Under the pieces are notes generated by a model. The model was given only the letters and a program-made list of their open reading frames with translations. It was not told the origin of the DNA and made no database searches. A stretch of 64,000 nucleotides of DNA. Source: Lebetimonas natsushimae (lineage in GTDB: Bacteria; Campylobacterota; Campylobacteria; Campylobacterales; Nautiliaceae). The position numbers were made by a program, and so were the translations under genes. Of this stretch, positions 25,179-34,211 are shown one piece after another (position 1 is the stretch's first letter; each line of letters opens with the position of its first letter). The stretch spans positions 372,001-436,000 of the forward strand of contig NZ_BDME01000001.1 of assembly GCF_002335445.1 (NCBI RefSeq), in the 5' to 3' direction.

Positions 25179-26068
25179 TGATTTAAATATCCTTTTAGTA
25201 AATCATCTAAATCTGTATCAATTTTCACATTTAAAAACGGAAGTTTTTTCTTAGTTAAATTTATTTTTACAAATTCGGTAGCGTTTGTCTCTTTTTTTAT
25301 CTGTTCTTTGAATTTGGTTAAACTTGAAATTTTATCTACTAAAATACCTTTTACACTGTTTGCAATATAAATTTTTCCATCAGCATATTGTTTTAGTTTA
25401 TCAACTGAAATATTTCTCTCTTTTGCCACTGTTTGTAAGAAATTATTATACGTCGGTAACAATAAATGGTTTAAAAGATATTTTTTTTGTTCAGGCGAGG
25501 CTTTTTTAAACCAGCTGATGGGCTCTTTGTATTTTCCAACTGTTATTGTATCTTCTTCAACCCCCAGTTTTTTTGCAAGTTTTTCTATAACAAAATGAGG
25601 CATAATAACCCCGATACTTCCTACAACCGCATTTTTGTTCGCCACCACAGGTTTAACTGCACTGATTATGTAATATCCTCCGCTTGCAGCCATACTTTCA
25701 ATATAGGCATAAACTTTTTTTTCTTTTTGCAGATGTTTAAGGTATGCGTTAAATTCATCACTCCCGCTTGGACTTCCGCCCGGGGTATTGAAAACAAGTA
25801 AAAACGCTTTTAAATTTTTATCCTTTTTGAGTCTGTCCATTTTATCCATAAGTGAATTAATGTATTTTACGGTAATTGTTTTATTTATATTAATCTCGGC
25901 AACATAAGGTTTTGTAATAGGTTTATTGAATGAAAAATTTTTTTTCAAAAACATAAACAGCACTAGCACTTCAGCAAGTAAGATTAAAACAACCCCGATT
26001 AATACAATCTTTTCTTTTAGTGCTTTTAATTTGTAAATTTTAAGTTCAGCCTTTAATTTTTCTTCCAT
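25175..26068 (-). CDS. sppA: Signal peptide peptidase SppA, short S49 type
   Basis: A 297-residue membrane-anchored serine peptidase that degrades cleaved signal peptides. It has one transmembrane helix (IVLIGVVLILLAEVLVLFMFL, about residues 21-41), the NTPGGSPSGSDEF segment, and the nucleophile region YIESMAASGGYYIISA with serine in AASGGYY; a catalytic lysine would come from the region near GKYKEPISWFKK. The start at 26068 (MEEKLKAELKIYK) has an AAGGAA ribosome site; a longer reading would overlap mraY. It lies between mraY and murD. Confidence 0.9.
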   Translation of the reverse strand: MEEKLKAELKIYKLKALKEKIVLIGVVLILLAEVLVLFMFLKKNFSFNKPITKPYVAEININKTITVKYINSLMDKMDRLKKDKNLKAFLLVFNTPGGSPSGSDEFNAYLKHLQKEKKVYAYIESMAASGGYYIISAVKPVVANKNAVVGSIGVIMPHFVIEKLAKKLGVEEDTITVGKYKEPISWFKKASPEQKKYLLNHLLLPTYNNFLQTVAKERNISVDKLKQYADGKIYIANSVKGILVDKISSLTKFKEQIKKETNATEFVKINLTKKKLPFLNVKIDTDLDDLLKGYLNQ

Positions 26069-26076
26069 TTTTTTCC

Positions 26077-27132
26077 TTATCTGATTTTTATTGAAAGTAT
26101 AGCAATAATGTTGGCAATTAAAGCAATTATCCAAAAACGAATAGTGATTTTTGTCTCCTTCCATCCTTTTTGTTCAAAATGATGATGTATAGGTGCCATT
26201 TTAAAAATTCTTTTTTTTCTTGTTTTATAACTCCCAACCTGGAGGATTACAGAGAGGGTTTCCATTATAAATACAAATCCTATGAATATTAACAATATTT
26301 CATTTTTTGTGAGAATGCTTAAAATTCCAATAATTGCCCCTATACTTAAACTACCACTATCTCCCATGAACACTTCAGCCGGATTTGCGTTGTACCATAA
26401 AAATCCAAGAAGCGAACCAATTAAGCTAAAAGCGATAACAGCAAGTTCGCCAACCCCTTTTTCAAAAGGATAAAACAGATAATGTGAATAAATTGCATTT
26501 CCTAAAATATATGAAAAAATGGCGAGTGTTAAAAATGCAAAAACGCTTGGTACTGTAGCTAATCCGTCAAGTCCGTCTGTAAGGTTTACCGCATTGCTCA
26601 TCCCCACAATTACAAAAGCCCAAAAAAATATTGAAAAAATACCCATGTTTAAAATCGGATGTTTGTAAAAAGGAATATATAAATTTGTATCAAAGTGGCA
26701 AAAATAAAGAAGTCCCCCTATTATAAAACCTCCGATCCATTGAAGTATAAATTTTTGCTTAGGGGTTAGTCCCGCATGATTCGAAGCCGCCTTTATTTTC
26801 CCCCAGTCATCAATTATACCAATAATCATAAAAAATATTAATGTAAATAGTGTTATTAATACATAATTGTTGAATTTTACAGTTAATATTATGGCAATCA
26901 GGGCTGAGAGGATAAAAACTACACCTCCCATCGTGGGTGTTTCTGATTTTGCTTTGTGATTTTGTGGAGCCAGCTCGTAAATAGGCTGGGTGGCTCTGTT
27001 TTTAGCCCATTTTATAAATTTCGGATATGCAAAAAGTGAAATAAAAAATGATATAAAAAAAGCCACAATACTTCTGAAAGAAAGATAATGGAAAAGATGA
27101 ATATGAAAATGCTCATATAAAAAATATAGCAT
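26077..27132 (-). CDS. mraY: Phospho-N-acetylmuramoyl-pentapeptide transferase
   Basis: MraY makes lipid I by moving phospho-MurNAc-pentapeptide to undecaprenyl phosphate. The 351-residue polytopic membrane protein has the family sequences [20 protein letters not shown] with the two aspartates, [25 protein letters not shown] and the terminal [18 protein letters not shown]. Roughly ten transmembrane helices are visible. It starts the minus-strand mraY-sppA-murD cluster, divergent from fabG. Confidence 0.97.
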   Translation of the reverse strand: MLYFLYEHFHIHLFHYLSFRSIVAFFISFFISLFAYPKFIKWAKNRATQPIYELAPQNHKAKSETPTMGGVVFILSALIAIILTVKFNNYVLITLFTLIFFMIIGIIDDWGKIKAASNHAGLTPKQKFILQWIGGFIIGGLLYFCHFDTNLYIPFYKHPILNMGIFSIFFWAFVIVGMSNAVNLTDGLDGLATVPSVFAFLTLAIFSYILGNAIYSHYLFYPFEKGVGELAVIAFSLIGSLLGFLWYNANPAEVFMGDSGSLSIGAIIGILSILTKNEILLIFIGFVFIMETLSVILQVGSYKTRKKRIFKMAPIHHHFEQKGWKETKITIRFWIIALIANIIAILSIKIR

Positions 27133-27176
27133 AAAATCCCTTTTTTGGGTAAAATTGTATCAAAAAAAGGGTTAAA

Positions 27177-27920
27177 ATGACTTTTAGCGGTAAAAATGTT
27201 TTAATTACTGGCGCGAGCAGGGGAATCGGTGCAGAGATTGCAAGGGTGTTGGCTGAAAAAGGTTTAAAAGTTTGGATAAATTACAGAAGCTCTGCAGAAC
27301 TTGCAGATAAATTGAAAGAAGAAATTGAAAACGCCGGGGGAAGCGCAGCTGTAATTAAATTTGATGTAAGTGATGAAAAAGAATTTGTTGAAGGTATTAA
27401 AACAATTATTGATGCTGACGGAGAACTAAGTTACTTGGTAAACAATGCCGGAATTACAAATGACAAACTTGCTATGAGAATGAGTGTTGAAGATTTTAAA
27501 AAAGTAATTGATGCAAATTTAACTTCCACTTTTATAGGATGCAGGGAGGCACTTAAAGTAATGGGCAAAAAAAGATTCGGATCTGTTGTAAATATTGCAA
27601 GTGTAGTGGCTGAAAGCGGAAATATAGGTCAGGCCAATTATGTGGCAAGCAAAGGTGGAATCATTTCTATGACAAAAACATTTGCGCTTGAAGGGGCTGC
27701 TAGAAATATAAGATTTAATACTGTAACTCCTGGGTTTATAAAAACAGATATGACTGAAAAATTAAATGAAAAAGTAAAAGAAGAAATACTTAATAAAATC
27801 CCATTAAAAAGAATGGCAGAGCCAGTTGAAGTGGCAAATGCGGTTGCATTTCTTTTAAGTAATGAGGCTAGTTATATAACAGGTGAAACTCTTAAAGTAA
27901 ACGGCGGAATGTATATGTAA
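27177..27920 (+). CDS. fabG: 3-oxoacyl-[acyl-carrier-protein] reductase
   Basis: FabG reduces 3-ketoacyl-ACP with NADPH in fatty acid synthesis. The 247-residue short-chain dehydrogenase has LITGASRGIGAEIARVLAEKG, NNAGIT, the catalytic serine and YVASKGG (Tyr-x3-Lys), and RFNTVTPGFIKTDMT. Length and the terminal GETLKVNGGMYM are characteristic of FabG. A promoter lies in the short divergent space before mraY. No acpP follows, contrary to many relatives. Confidence 0.95.
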   Translation: MTFSGKNVLITGASRGIGAEIARVLAEKGLKVWINYRSSAELADKLKEEIENAGGSAAVIKFDVSDEKEFVEGIKTIIDADGELSYLVNNAGITNDKLAMRMSVEDFKKVIDANLTSTFIGCREALKVMGKKRFGSVVNIASVVAESGNIGQANYVASKGGIISMTKTFALEGAARNIRFNTVTPGFIKTDMTEKLNEKVKEEILNKIPLKRMAEPVEVANAVAFLLSNEASYITGETLKVNGGMYM

Positions 27921-27962
27921 TTTGATAATTGAAAATGAATAATGGAGAATTAAAAATTATGT
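27921..27962. repeat. Degenerate 7-base repeat between fabG and thrC, six units
   Basis: TTTGATA, ATTGAAA, ATGAATA, ATGGAGA, ATTAAAA and ATTATGT follow one another directly after the fabG stop. Confidence 0.6.
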
Positions 27963-27975
27963 TAAAAGGATTGAT

Positions 27976-29493
27976 ATGAAATTTATAGGAACTAGAGGTA
28001 CTCATAAAGAAAAAACATTCAGCGAAGTTATATTAGACCCGGCTGCTCCAAACGGCGGGCTTTATGTACCCAAAAAATTTCCAAAAATTAATGAAAAATG
28101 GCTTTTAAAATATTATGATGTTATGGGTGAAAGACCTTATACCCACATTGCCAGAGGTATTTTAAAGCTGTTTAAAATAGATATTGATGAAAAACTTATA
28201 GAAAAAGCGCTTTTTACTTATTTAAAAAATTTTGACACTCAGGAGGTTGTACCGGTTGTAAGAATTAAAGAAGGGCTTTTTGCAGGTGAGCTTTGGCATG
28301 GACCGACACGTGCATTTAAAGATATGGCACTTCAGCCTTTTGGGGTGATTTTATCTAAACTGGCACAGGAGAGAGATGAAAATTATTTAATTTTAGCCGC
28401 TACCAGCGGAGATACAGGGCCGGCGACTCTTAAAACTTTTGAAAACAGAGAAAATATAAAAGTTGTATGTATTTACCCTCATGAAGGAACCAGTGAAGTT
28501 CAAAAACTTCAAATGGTAACCACTGATGCCAAAAACGAAAAAGTGCTTGGTATAAGGGGAAATTTTGACGATGCTCAGAGTGCTCTTAAAAATTTGTTAA
28601 AAGATGAAGATTTCAGGAAAATTTTAAAAGAAAATGAAATTAAACTATCAGCCGCAAACAGTGTCAATTTTGGAAGAATTATTTTTCAAACTGTTTATCA
28701 TTTCTGGGCGTATTTGAAACTGCTTGAGAGACTTGAAATAGAAATGGGAGAAAAAATAGATGTAATAATTCCAAGCGGAAATTTCGGAAACGCCCTTGGG
28801 GCTTATTATGCGAAAAAAATGGGGCTTCCGATTGATAAAATCGTAATTGCAAGTAATAAAAACAATGTTTTATATGAATTTGTAACTTATGGAAAATATG
28901 ATTTAAGGGATAAAAATTTAATTAAAACAATCTCTCCCGCAATGGATATTTTAAAATCTTCAAATGTTGAAAGACTGCTATTTGATAAATTTGGGGAAAA
29001 CAGATGCCGTGAGCTTATGGAAAATCTTGAAAATCATGGATATTTTGAATTGAAACCTGAAGAACACGAAAAAATAAAAGAAGATTTTATTGCAGATTTT
29101 GCAACCGACGGTGAATGTGAGGAAATTATTAAAAGATATGTGAATGAATACAATTATTTAATGGATCCCCACACTGCAACTGCTATTAAAGCCTATGAAT
29201 ATTTAAGCGAAAAGGGCCAACTTGATAAAAAAGTAGTGGCTTATTCTACTGCCGAGTGGACAAAATTTGCACCAAGTATCTATTATGCTCTTACAAATGA
29301 AGATTTGGATAGGGAAATTGCTGAGGTTGAAGAAAAAACTATTAGCGATAAAGATGCCATTGCATATATTGAGGCCACTTTGGATGAAAAAGCGCCTGAA
29401 ATGATAAGAGAACTTTTTGAAAAAGAGATTAATGAAACAGTAATAAATAAAGACGAAATCAAAGATGAAATTATTAAATTTATTGCTAAATGA
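27976..29493 (+). CDS. thrC: Threonine synthase
   Basis: ThrC converts O-phosphohomoserine to threonine. The 505-residue PLP enzyme has the GTRGTHKEKTFSEVIL opening, the PLP lysine in GPTRAFKDMALQPFG (about residues 110-124), the AATSGDTGPATL loop and the VIIPSGNFGNALGAYYAKK segment. Length fits the long Gram-negative type. It overlaps the next gene's start by 4 bases. Confidence 0.95.
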   Translation: MKFIGTRGTHKEKTFSEVILDPAAPNGGLYVPKKFPKINEKWLLKYYDVMGERPYTHIARGILKLFKIDIDEKLIEKALFTYLKNFDTQEVVPVVRIKEGLFAGELWHGPTRAFKDMALQPFGVILSKLAQERDENYLILAATSGDTGPATLKTFENRENIKVVCIYPHEGTSEVQKLQMVTTDAKNEKVLGIRGNFDDAQSALKNLLKDEDFRKILKENEIKLSAANSVNFGRIIFQTVYHFWAYLKLLERLEIEMGEKIDVIIPSGNFGNALGAYYAKKMGLPIDKIVIASNKNNVLYEFVTYGKYDLRDKNLIKTISPAMDILKSSNVERLLFDKFGENRCRELMENLENHGYFELKPEEHEKIKEDFIADFATDGECEEIIKRYVNEYNYLMDPHTATAIKAYEYLSEKGQLDKKVVAYSTAEWTKFAPSIYYALTNEDLDREIAEVEEKTISDKDAIAYIEATLDEKAPEMIRELFEKEINETVINKDEIKDEIIKFIAK

Positions 29494-30359
29494 AAACTGT
29501 TTTAGGAATTTATCTGTTTATTTTAATTGGATTTGTTGCAAAAAAGGGTTTTGAAGAAATTGAAGCTAAAACACTTGTAATTTTATCAACCTATTTTCTT
29601 CAGCCCTTTCTTACCCTCTGGGGTATTATGCTAATTCCTCTGAATAAAGAACTTATTTTAGCCCCGATTGTTTATTTAGTAACTGTTTTTGTTGCTTTAA
29701 TTTTTACATACCTCTTTTCTGCTAAACTTGAGAAAAAAGAAAAAATTATAGCTTCACTCACCCCTCTTATAGGAAATACGGGAAATCTTGGGATTCCTTT
29801 AAGTTATGCCATTTTTGGGGAAGTAGGGGCAAGTGTGGCAACTTTAATTAATTTAGCTAATATATTTTTTATTTATTCTTTTGGTATTTTTTTCTTTGCT
29901 AGCGGAAAATACAATTTTAAGAATGCATTTAAAAAAATAATTAAGATTCCGGTTATCTGGGTTGGAATTTTGGCATTAACGCTTAATCATTATCATATAA
30001 CTTTTGATAAAGAGACAATGAAAATTTTACAGATGGGAGCGTTTGCATCTATTGTAACCCAGCTTCTTATTTTCGGGATTTATATAGCAGAGATTAAAAT
30101 AAGGGAAGTTTCTTTTAAACTGGCTTTCCTTACCACTTTTAATAAATTTGTAATTTTTCCTTTAACCGCTTTTATTGTTTTAAAATTTTTTAATTTTAAT
30201 GAAAGTGTTTATAAAACAATTTTGCTTGAAGTGTTGACTCCCCTTGCAATTACAAATGTAAATTTAGCGGCCCTATTTGATTTATATCCACGAAAAGTTG
30301 CTTTTTTAATTTTGCTTACCACATTTTTATTTTTAATTGTTTCTTTTTTATTTATTTGA
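29490..30359 (+). CDS. AEC-family transporter
   Basis: A 289-residue inner-membrane protein with about ten hydrophobic helices in the auxin efflux carrier (AEC) fold: five plus five helices, with the conserved GNTGNLGIPLSYAIFGEVGAS in helix four and a second similar stretch TPLAITNVNLAALFDLYPR. AEC proteins export small carboxylates or amino acids; no substrate can be read here. It overlaps thrC by 4 bases, so it may be linked to threonine or related amino acid export, which is a guess. Confidence 0.8.
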   Translation: MKTVLGIYLFILIGFVAKKGFEEIEAKTLVILSTYFLQPFLTLWGIMLIPLNKELILAPIVYLVTVFVALIFTYLFSAKLEKKEKIIASLTPLIGNTGNLGIPLSYAIFGEVGASVATLINLANIFFIYSFGIFFFASGKYNFKNAFKKIIKIPVIWVGILALTLNHYHITFDKETMKILQMGAFASIVTQLLIFGIYIAEIKIREVSFKLAFLTTFNKFVIFPLTAFIVLKFFNFNESVYKTILLEVLTPLAITNVNLAALFDLYPRKVAFLILLTTFLFLIVSFLFI

Positions 30360-31080
30360 TTCCTCTTAGTTTTAAACTTAAAAGTCCTAAATATTCATGA
30401 ATTGCCCTGTAGCTTTTATGAAAATTGTTCTCATTTGGAAATATATCCCAATACGTATAATAAGGCTTATAAAAAAATCCTACAGGTTTTGGGATGATTT
30501 TAAAGTCAAAGTGTTTAAAAAGTTTTATAGCCCTTTTCATATGATACGCACTTGTGACTAAAAAAATTTCTTTTTTTAATTTTAATTTTTTAAATAGTTT
30601 AGCAGTAAATTTTGCGTTTTGATATGTATCGAGTGAATTTTTTTCATAAAAATCTTTGATTTTACAATTGCATATTTCTTTTATTAACATGACATCTTTT
30701 TTTACGTAGTCGGCTTCTTTTATTTTCATCCCTCCACCTGTATAAACAAAAGGTAAATTATATTTTTTTGCAAGCAAAACTCCGTAAATTTCTCTCTTAA
30801 ATGTTTCTGGATAAGATCTTAATACATCTTTTGGGTTTACTGCCCCTCCTAAAACAACGACAGCTTTTGGAGTAATCTTGTCTTTATAATAATTGTGTTC
30901 CAGCGGATATAAAAGTATATTTGCAAAAAATTTGTTTGAGAGCAGATACAGGGTTAGAGCTGAAATATAAAAAAGCCATTTTAATTTTTTGGCATAAATT
31001 CCGGCAATTATTAGTATAATTATAAAAATTCCAGGCGGCAGTAAAAGATATGTAAAAAGTTTTGAAATTACAAAAACCAT
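30352..31080 (-). CDS. YdcF/DUF218-family membrane protein
   Basis: The 242-residue protein has two N-terminal hydrophobic helices (LFTYLLLPPGIFIIILIIAG and LFYISALTLYLLSN) and a DUF218 domain with AVVVLGGAVNP (about residue 75), LPFVYTGGGMKIKEADYV, KNSLDTYQNAKFTAKLF and FLVTSAYHMKRAIKLF. The SanA/YdcF/ElyC group acts near the cell envelope, with ElyC linked to murein precursor metabolism; the biochemical role is unproven. It converges with the transporter gene, overlapping by 8 bases, and is divergent from the SDR gene. Confidence 0.85.
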   Translation of the reverse strand: MVFVISKLFTYLLLPPGIFIIILIIAGIYAKKLKWLFYISALTLYLLSNKFFANILLYPLEHNYYKDKITPKAVVVLGGAVNPKDVLRSYPETFKREIYGVLLAKKYNLPFVYTGGGMKIKEADYVKKDVMLIKEICNCKIKDFYEKNSLDTYQNAKFTAKLFKKLKLKKEIFLVTSAYHMKRAIKLFKHFDFKIIPKPVGFFYKPYYTYWDIFPNENNFHKSYRAIHEYLGLLSLKLRGIK

Positions 31081-31091
31081 AAGGAGCCTTT

Positions 31092-31805
31092 TTGAACGTA
31101 ATTATAACAGGTGCAAGCAGGGGAATAGGCGGGGAACTTGCCAAACATTATGCAAAAAAAGGAAAAGTTTACGCAGTTGCAAGAGATGAAAAAAGATTAA
31201 AAGAATTGCAAAAAGAAAATAAAAATATAATTCCAATAGTTTGCAATTTAAGCAATATTGATGAAGTTAGAAAATTAAAATTTAGTGATATTGATTTGGT
31301 TATATGCAATGCCGGTATTTCTCTGCCGCACGCACCGGATTTTACTCCCTATGTTGAATTTGAAAAACTTTTTAAAATAAATTTTTTAAGTATTCACGCA
31401 CTTTTAGAGAGAATTGTTCCTGATATGCAAAAAAGAAAAAAAGGTAAAATTGTGTTTATTTCATCTCTTGCGGGAGTTGTAGCATCTCCAACTTCTCTTC
31501 CATATTCTGCTTCAAAAAGAGCTCTTAATTCATACGCCCAGAGCCTTAGAAATATGTTAGCAAAATACAATATAAAAGTTATAAATATATTACCCGGGTT
31601 TATAAAAACAGATTTGACAGCAAAAAATGATTTTTATATGCCATTTTTAATGGAACTTGACGAAGGGGTAAAAAGAATAATAACAGCAATAGAAAAAGAA
31701 AAAAAAAAAGAATATGCTTTTCCTAAAAGATTTTATTATATTTTAAAAATTTTTAATATGCTGCCTATTTCGATTCAGGATAAAATTTTGCAAAAATTTG
31801 CTTGA
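31092..31805 (+). CDS. Short-chain dehydrogenase/reductase
   Basis: A 237-residue SDR with IITGASRGIGGELAKHYAKKG as NAD(P) loop, VICNAGI, a serine in IVFISSLAGVV, and the catalytic YSASKRA. It most resembles the DltE/YqjQ-like classical SDRs; substrate unknown. The start is TTG at 31092, with AAGGAG upstream. The stop codon lies in a hairpin TTGAAAT-ATTA-ATTTCAA (31802-31819) followed by T-rich sequence, which may serve as terminator. Confidence 0.82.
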   Translation: MNVIITGASRGIGGELAKHYAKKGKVYAVARDEKRLKELQKENKNIIPIVCNLSNIDEVRKLKFSDIDLVICNAGISLPHAPDFTPYVEFEKLFKINFLSIHALLERIVPDMQKRKKGKIVFISSLAGVVASPTSLPYSASKRALNSYAQSLRNMLAKYNIKVINILPGFIKTDLTAKNDFYMPFLMELDEGVKRIITAIEKEKKKEYAFPKRFYYILKIFNMLPISIQDKILQKFA

Positions 31806-31830
31806 AATATTAATTTCAATGCTTTATTTT
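31802..31830 (+). terminator. Weak hairpin terminator after the SDR gene
   Basis: TTGAAAT-ATTA-ATTTCAA forms a perfect 7-base-pair stem around the stop codon and is followed by TGCTTTATTTTC. Confidence 0.4.
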
Positions 31831-31870
31831 CATTAATATTTTATTTTTATTATTAGCTCAGTATATTTTC

Positions 31871-31899
31871 TTGACATTATAAATTTTTTTTCTTATAAT
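31871..31899 (+). promoter_or_regulatory. Consensus sigma-70 promoter of tRNA-Asn
   Basis: TTGACA at 31871-31876 and TATAAT at 31894-31899 are both perfect and are separated by 17 bases, ending 16 bases before the tRNA gene. Most promoters in this window lack such a -35 element. Confidence 0.85.
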
Positions 31900-31915
31900 T
31901 TCAATCCGCAAACAT

Positions 31916-31991
31916 TCCGGCGTAGCTCAGTCGGTAGAGCAGACGGCTGTTAACCGTCGGGTCAGAGGTTCGAGTCCTCTCGCCGGAGCCA
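31916..31991 (+). tRNA. tRNA-Asn (GTT)
   Basis: TCCGGCGTAGCTCAGTCGG starts a complete cloverleaf with anticodon loop CTGTTAACC (anticodon GTT), T arm AGAGGTTCGAGTCCTCT, acceptor TCCGGCG/CGCCGGA, discriminator G and encoded CCA. Length is 76 bases. Confidence 0.97.
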
Positions 31992-31998
31992 CTTATCA

Positions 31999-32115
31999 GT
32001 GAAAAGTTTAAAATGTAAAATTAAAATTTGTTTTATATAGTGCCTGGCACTGATTGAAATAGTTTTTATTAATTTTTTTATTTTTCACTTTTCATTTTAT
32101 ATTTTTAATTTAATA
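31999..32115. repeat. Composite repeat: 7-mer array, AGTGCCTGGCACT palindrome, inverted 7-mer array
   Basis: 31999-32026 reads as four 7-mers (GTGAAAA, GTTTAAA, ATGTAAA, ATTAAAA). A perfect 13-base palindrome AGTGCCTGGCACT sits at 32039-32051. Then 32081-32115 reads as five 7-mers of the opposite strand type (TTTTTCA, CTTTTCA, TTTTATA, TTTTTAA, TTTAATA). The whole is roughly symmetric about the palindrome and lies directly after tRNA-Asn. Confidence 0.6.
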
Positions 32116-32174
32116 TATCCTTTTCTTGCAAAAATCCTTAAAATAAGATATATTAAATCCAAAAAAGGCTTTTA

Positions 32175-34211
32175 ATGAAATCTGTTTGCACATATTGCGG
32201 TGTGGGGTGTGAAATAGATGCCAAAATTCAAGATGATAAAATAGTAAAAATAAAACCTGTTAAAGACGGTATTTCAAGTGGTGGTGAACTTTGTATAAAA
32301 GGAAGATATGGGTTTGAATTTTTAAACAATAGGCTTAAAAAACATTTAATTAACTATAAATTTATTAAAAAAAATGCTCCTAATATGCCGCTTGAGCTTC
32401 AGGTAAGACTTGCCAACTTAACTCCTTACAATGAAAATTTTTATGAAGCGCCTTTGAGTTTAGCTGTTGATATAACTGCTTGGAAACTCAAAGAAATTAT
32501 AAAAAATTTTTCTTCTCATTCAATTGCCTGCATTGGAGGTGCTAGGACAAGTATTGAAAGTGCCTGGTTTTTTCAGCATTTTGCTAGAAAAGTTTTAAAA
32601 ACACCACATATAGACAACTGTGCGAGGGTTTGTCACGGTCCGAGTCTGAGCGGTCTTAAAATGAGTATAGGTGAGGGGGCAAGCAGTGTGGATTTTGATG
32701 CCATTTTTGATACGGAGGTTATTTTTATAATTGGTTCTAACACCACAGAAGCACACCCGATGGTTGCAAGCAGAATTATAAAAGCAAAAAAAAGAGGTGC
32801 TAAAATAATAATTGCTGATGTTAGAGAAATTCCTGTTATGAAATTTGCCGATATTAAGGTTATTTTACCATTTGAATCAAATCTTTTATTTTTAAATGCA
32901 ATTGCAAAAGAGTTAATTGAAAATAATCTAATAGATGAAGAATTTATAAAAAATAGATGTGTTAAGTTTGAAGATTATAAAAACTTATTACTTCACGATA
33001 AATATGATAAGCATTTTTTTGAAAAATTAAACGGGTTTAAACAGATAAAAACCAAGATTGAAGAAATAGCGAAAATTATTACTAAAAAAACAATTTTTGT
33101 CTGGGGGCTTGGGGTTACAGAACATATTGACGGAACAGAGGCAGTTAACGCCATAAGTAATCTGGCAATGCTTACAGGTAATATAGGTAAAAATGGGGCT
33201 GGAGTTTTACCTCTTAGGGGGCAAAATAATGTCCAAGGTGCGTGTGATGTGGGATGTCTTCCATATTATGGGCCGGATTATCAAATACCTGAAGAAATAG
33301 GATTAATGACACCTGATGTAATTGAAGAGATGTTAAAAGGTAAAATAAAAGCACTTGTGAATATGGGGGAAGATATTTTACACATTCATCCGAATCAAAA
33401 TAAAATTAAAAAAGCTTTTGAAAATTTAGAATTTTTAGCAGTTTTGGAAGTAATGGAAAATGAAATTACAAAAAAAGCTGATATTGTATTTGGCGTAAAA
33501 AGTGCATATGAAAAGAGCGGAGTTTATATAAATGCCGAGCGAAGACTTCATCTCTCAAACCCTTTAATTGAATCCGATTTGCCGGATGATTGGGAAATAT
33601 TGCAAAAAATAGCAAATAGATTTGATAATATATTTAATTTTAGTTCCAGTGAAGAAGTATTTGAAGTAGTTAGAAAAGAAGTAAAGAGATTTGAGGGTGC
33701 CACATATGAGAGATTAAAAGAAAAATCTCTTCAATGGCCAATAGACAAAAATGGAAATGATTCTCCAATTTTACATACCCAAAATTTTTCAACACCTGAT
33801 GGAAAAGGGCATTTTCATTATCATAAATATCATTTAAGAGGAGAAGTTAAAGATTTGGTAGAAAATAAAAAAAGATGGTGGTTAAATACAGGCAGGGCAT
33901 TGCCACAGTATAACAATGCAGCCCAGACAAAACATTCAGATAAACTTTCAAAAAGATACGGTGATGATATATTACTTGTTAATCCAATTCACAAAAATGA
34001 AATAGGAGAATTTGTCAAATTAAAATCAGTTTATGGAGAAAGTGCTCCAGTTAAAGTAAAATTTAGTGAATCTGTCAGACCTTATACTCTTTTTACAACT
34101 TTTCATTTTGCAAAAAATAAAATAAATTATCTTTTTGGAGACGCTCACGACCATAAAGTAAAAACAGCTAGATTTAAAGCAGTGGAGGTGGAAATAATAA
34201 ATGTTGATTGA
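32175..34211 (+). CDS. Formate dehydrogenase-like molybdopterin protein, cysteine type
   Basis: A 678-residue cytoplasmic protein without signal peptide. A [4Fe-4S] site is C5-x2-C8-x3-C12-x27-C40 (SVCTYCGVGC), and C153 in NCARVCHGPS stands exactly where FdhF has selenocysteine, so this is a Cys-form formate dehydrogenase alpha-like protein. The bis-MGD motifs GSNTTEAHPM and LRGQNNVQGACDVG are present, with RWWLNTGRALPQYN near the end. It lacks the N-terminal ferredoxin domain of larger NAD-linked enzymes. It overlaps mnmH by 11 bases. It may reduce CO2 or oxidise formate; partner subunits are not adjacent. Confidence 0.8.
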   Translation: MKSVCTYCGVGCEIDAKIQDDKIVKIKPVKDGISSGGELCIKGRYGFEFLNNRLKKHLINYKFIKKNAPNMPLELQVRLANLTPYNENFYEAPLSLAVDITAWKLKEIIKNFSSHSIACIGGARTSIESAWFFQHFARKVLKTPHIDNCARVCHGPSLSGLKMSIGEGASSVDFDAIFDTEVIFIIGSNTTEAHPMVASRIIKAKKRGAKIIIADVREIPVMKFADIKVILPFESNLLFLNAIAKELIENNLIDEEFIKNRCVKFEDYKNLLLHDKYDKHFFEKLNGFKQIKTKIEEIAKIITKKTIFVWGLGVTEHIDGTEAVNAISNLAMLTGNIGKNGAGVLPLRGQNNVQGACDVGCLPYYGPDYQIPEEIGLMTPDVIEEMLKGKIKALVNMGEDILHIHPNQNKIKKAFENLEFLAVLEVMENEITKKADIVFGVKSAYEKSGVYINAERRLHLSNPLIESDLPDDWEILQKIANRFDNIFNFSSSEEVFEVVRKEVKRFEGATYERLKEKSLQWPIDKNGNDSPILHTQNFSTPDGKGHFHYHKYHLRGEVKDLVENKKRWWLNTGRALPQYNNAAQTKHSDKLSKRYGDDILLVNPIHKNEIGEFVKLKSVYGESAPVKVKFSESVRPYTLFTTFHFAKNKINYLFGDAHDHKVKTARFKAVEVEIINVD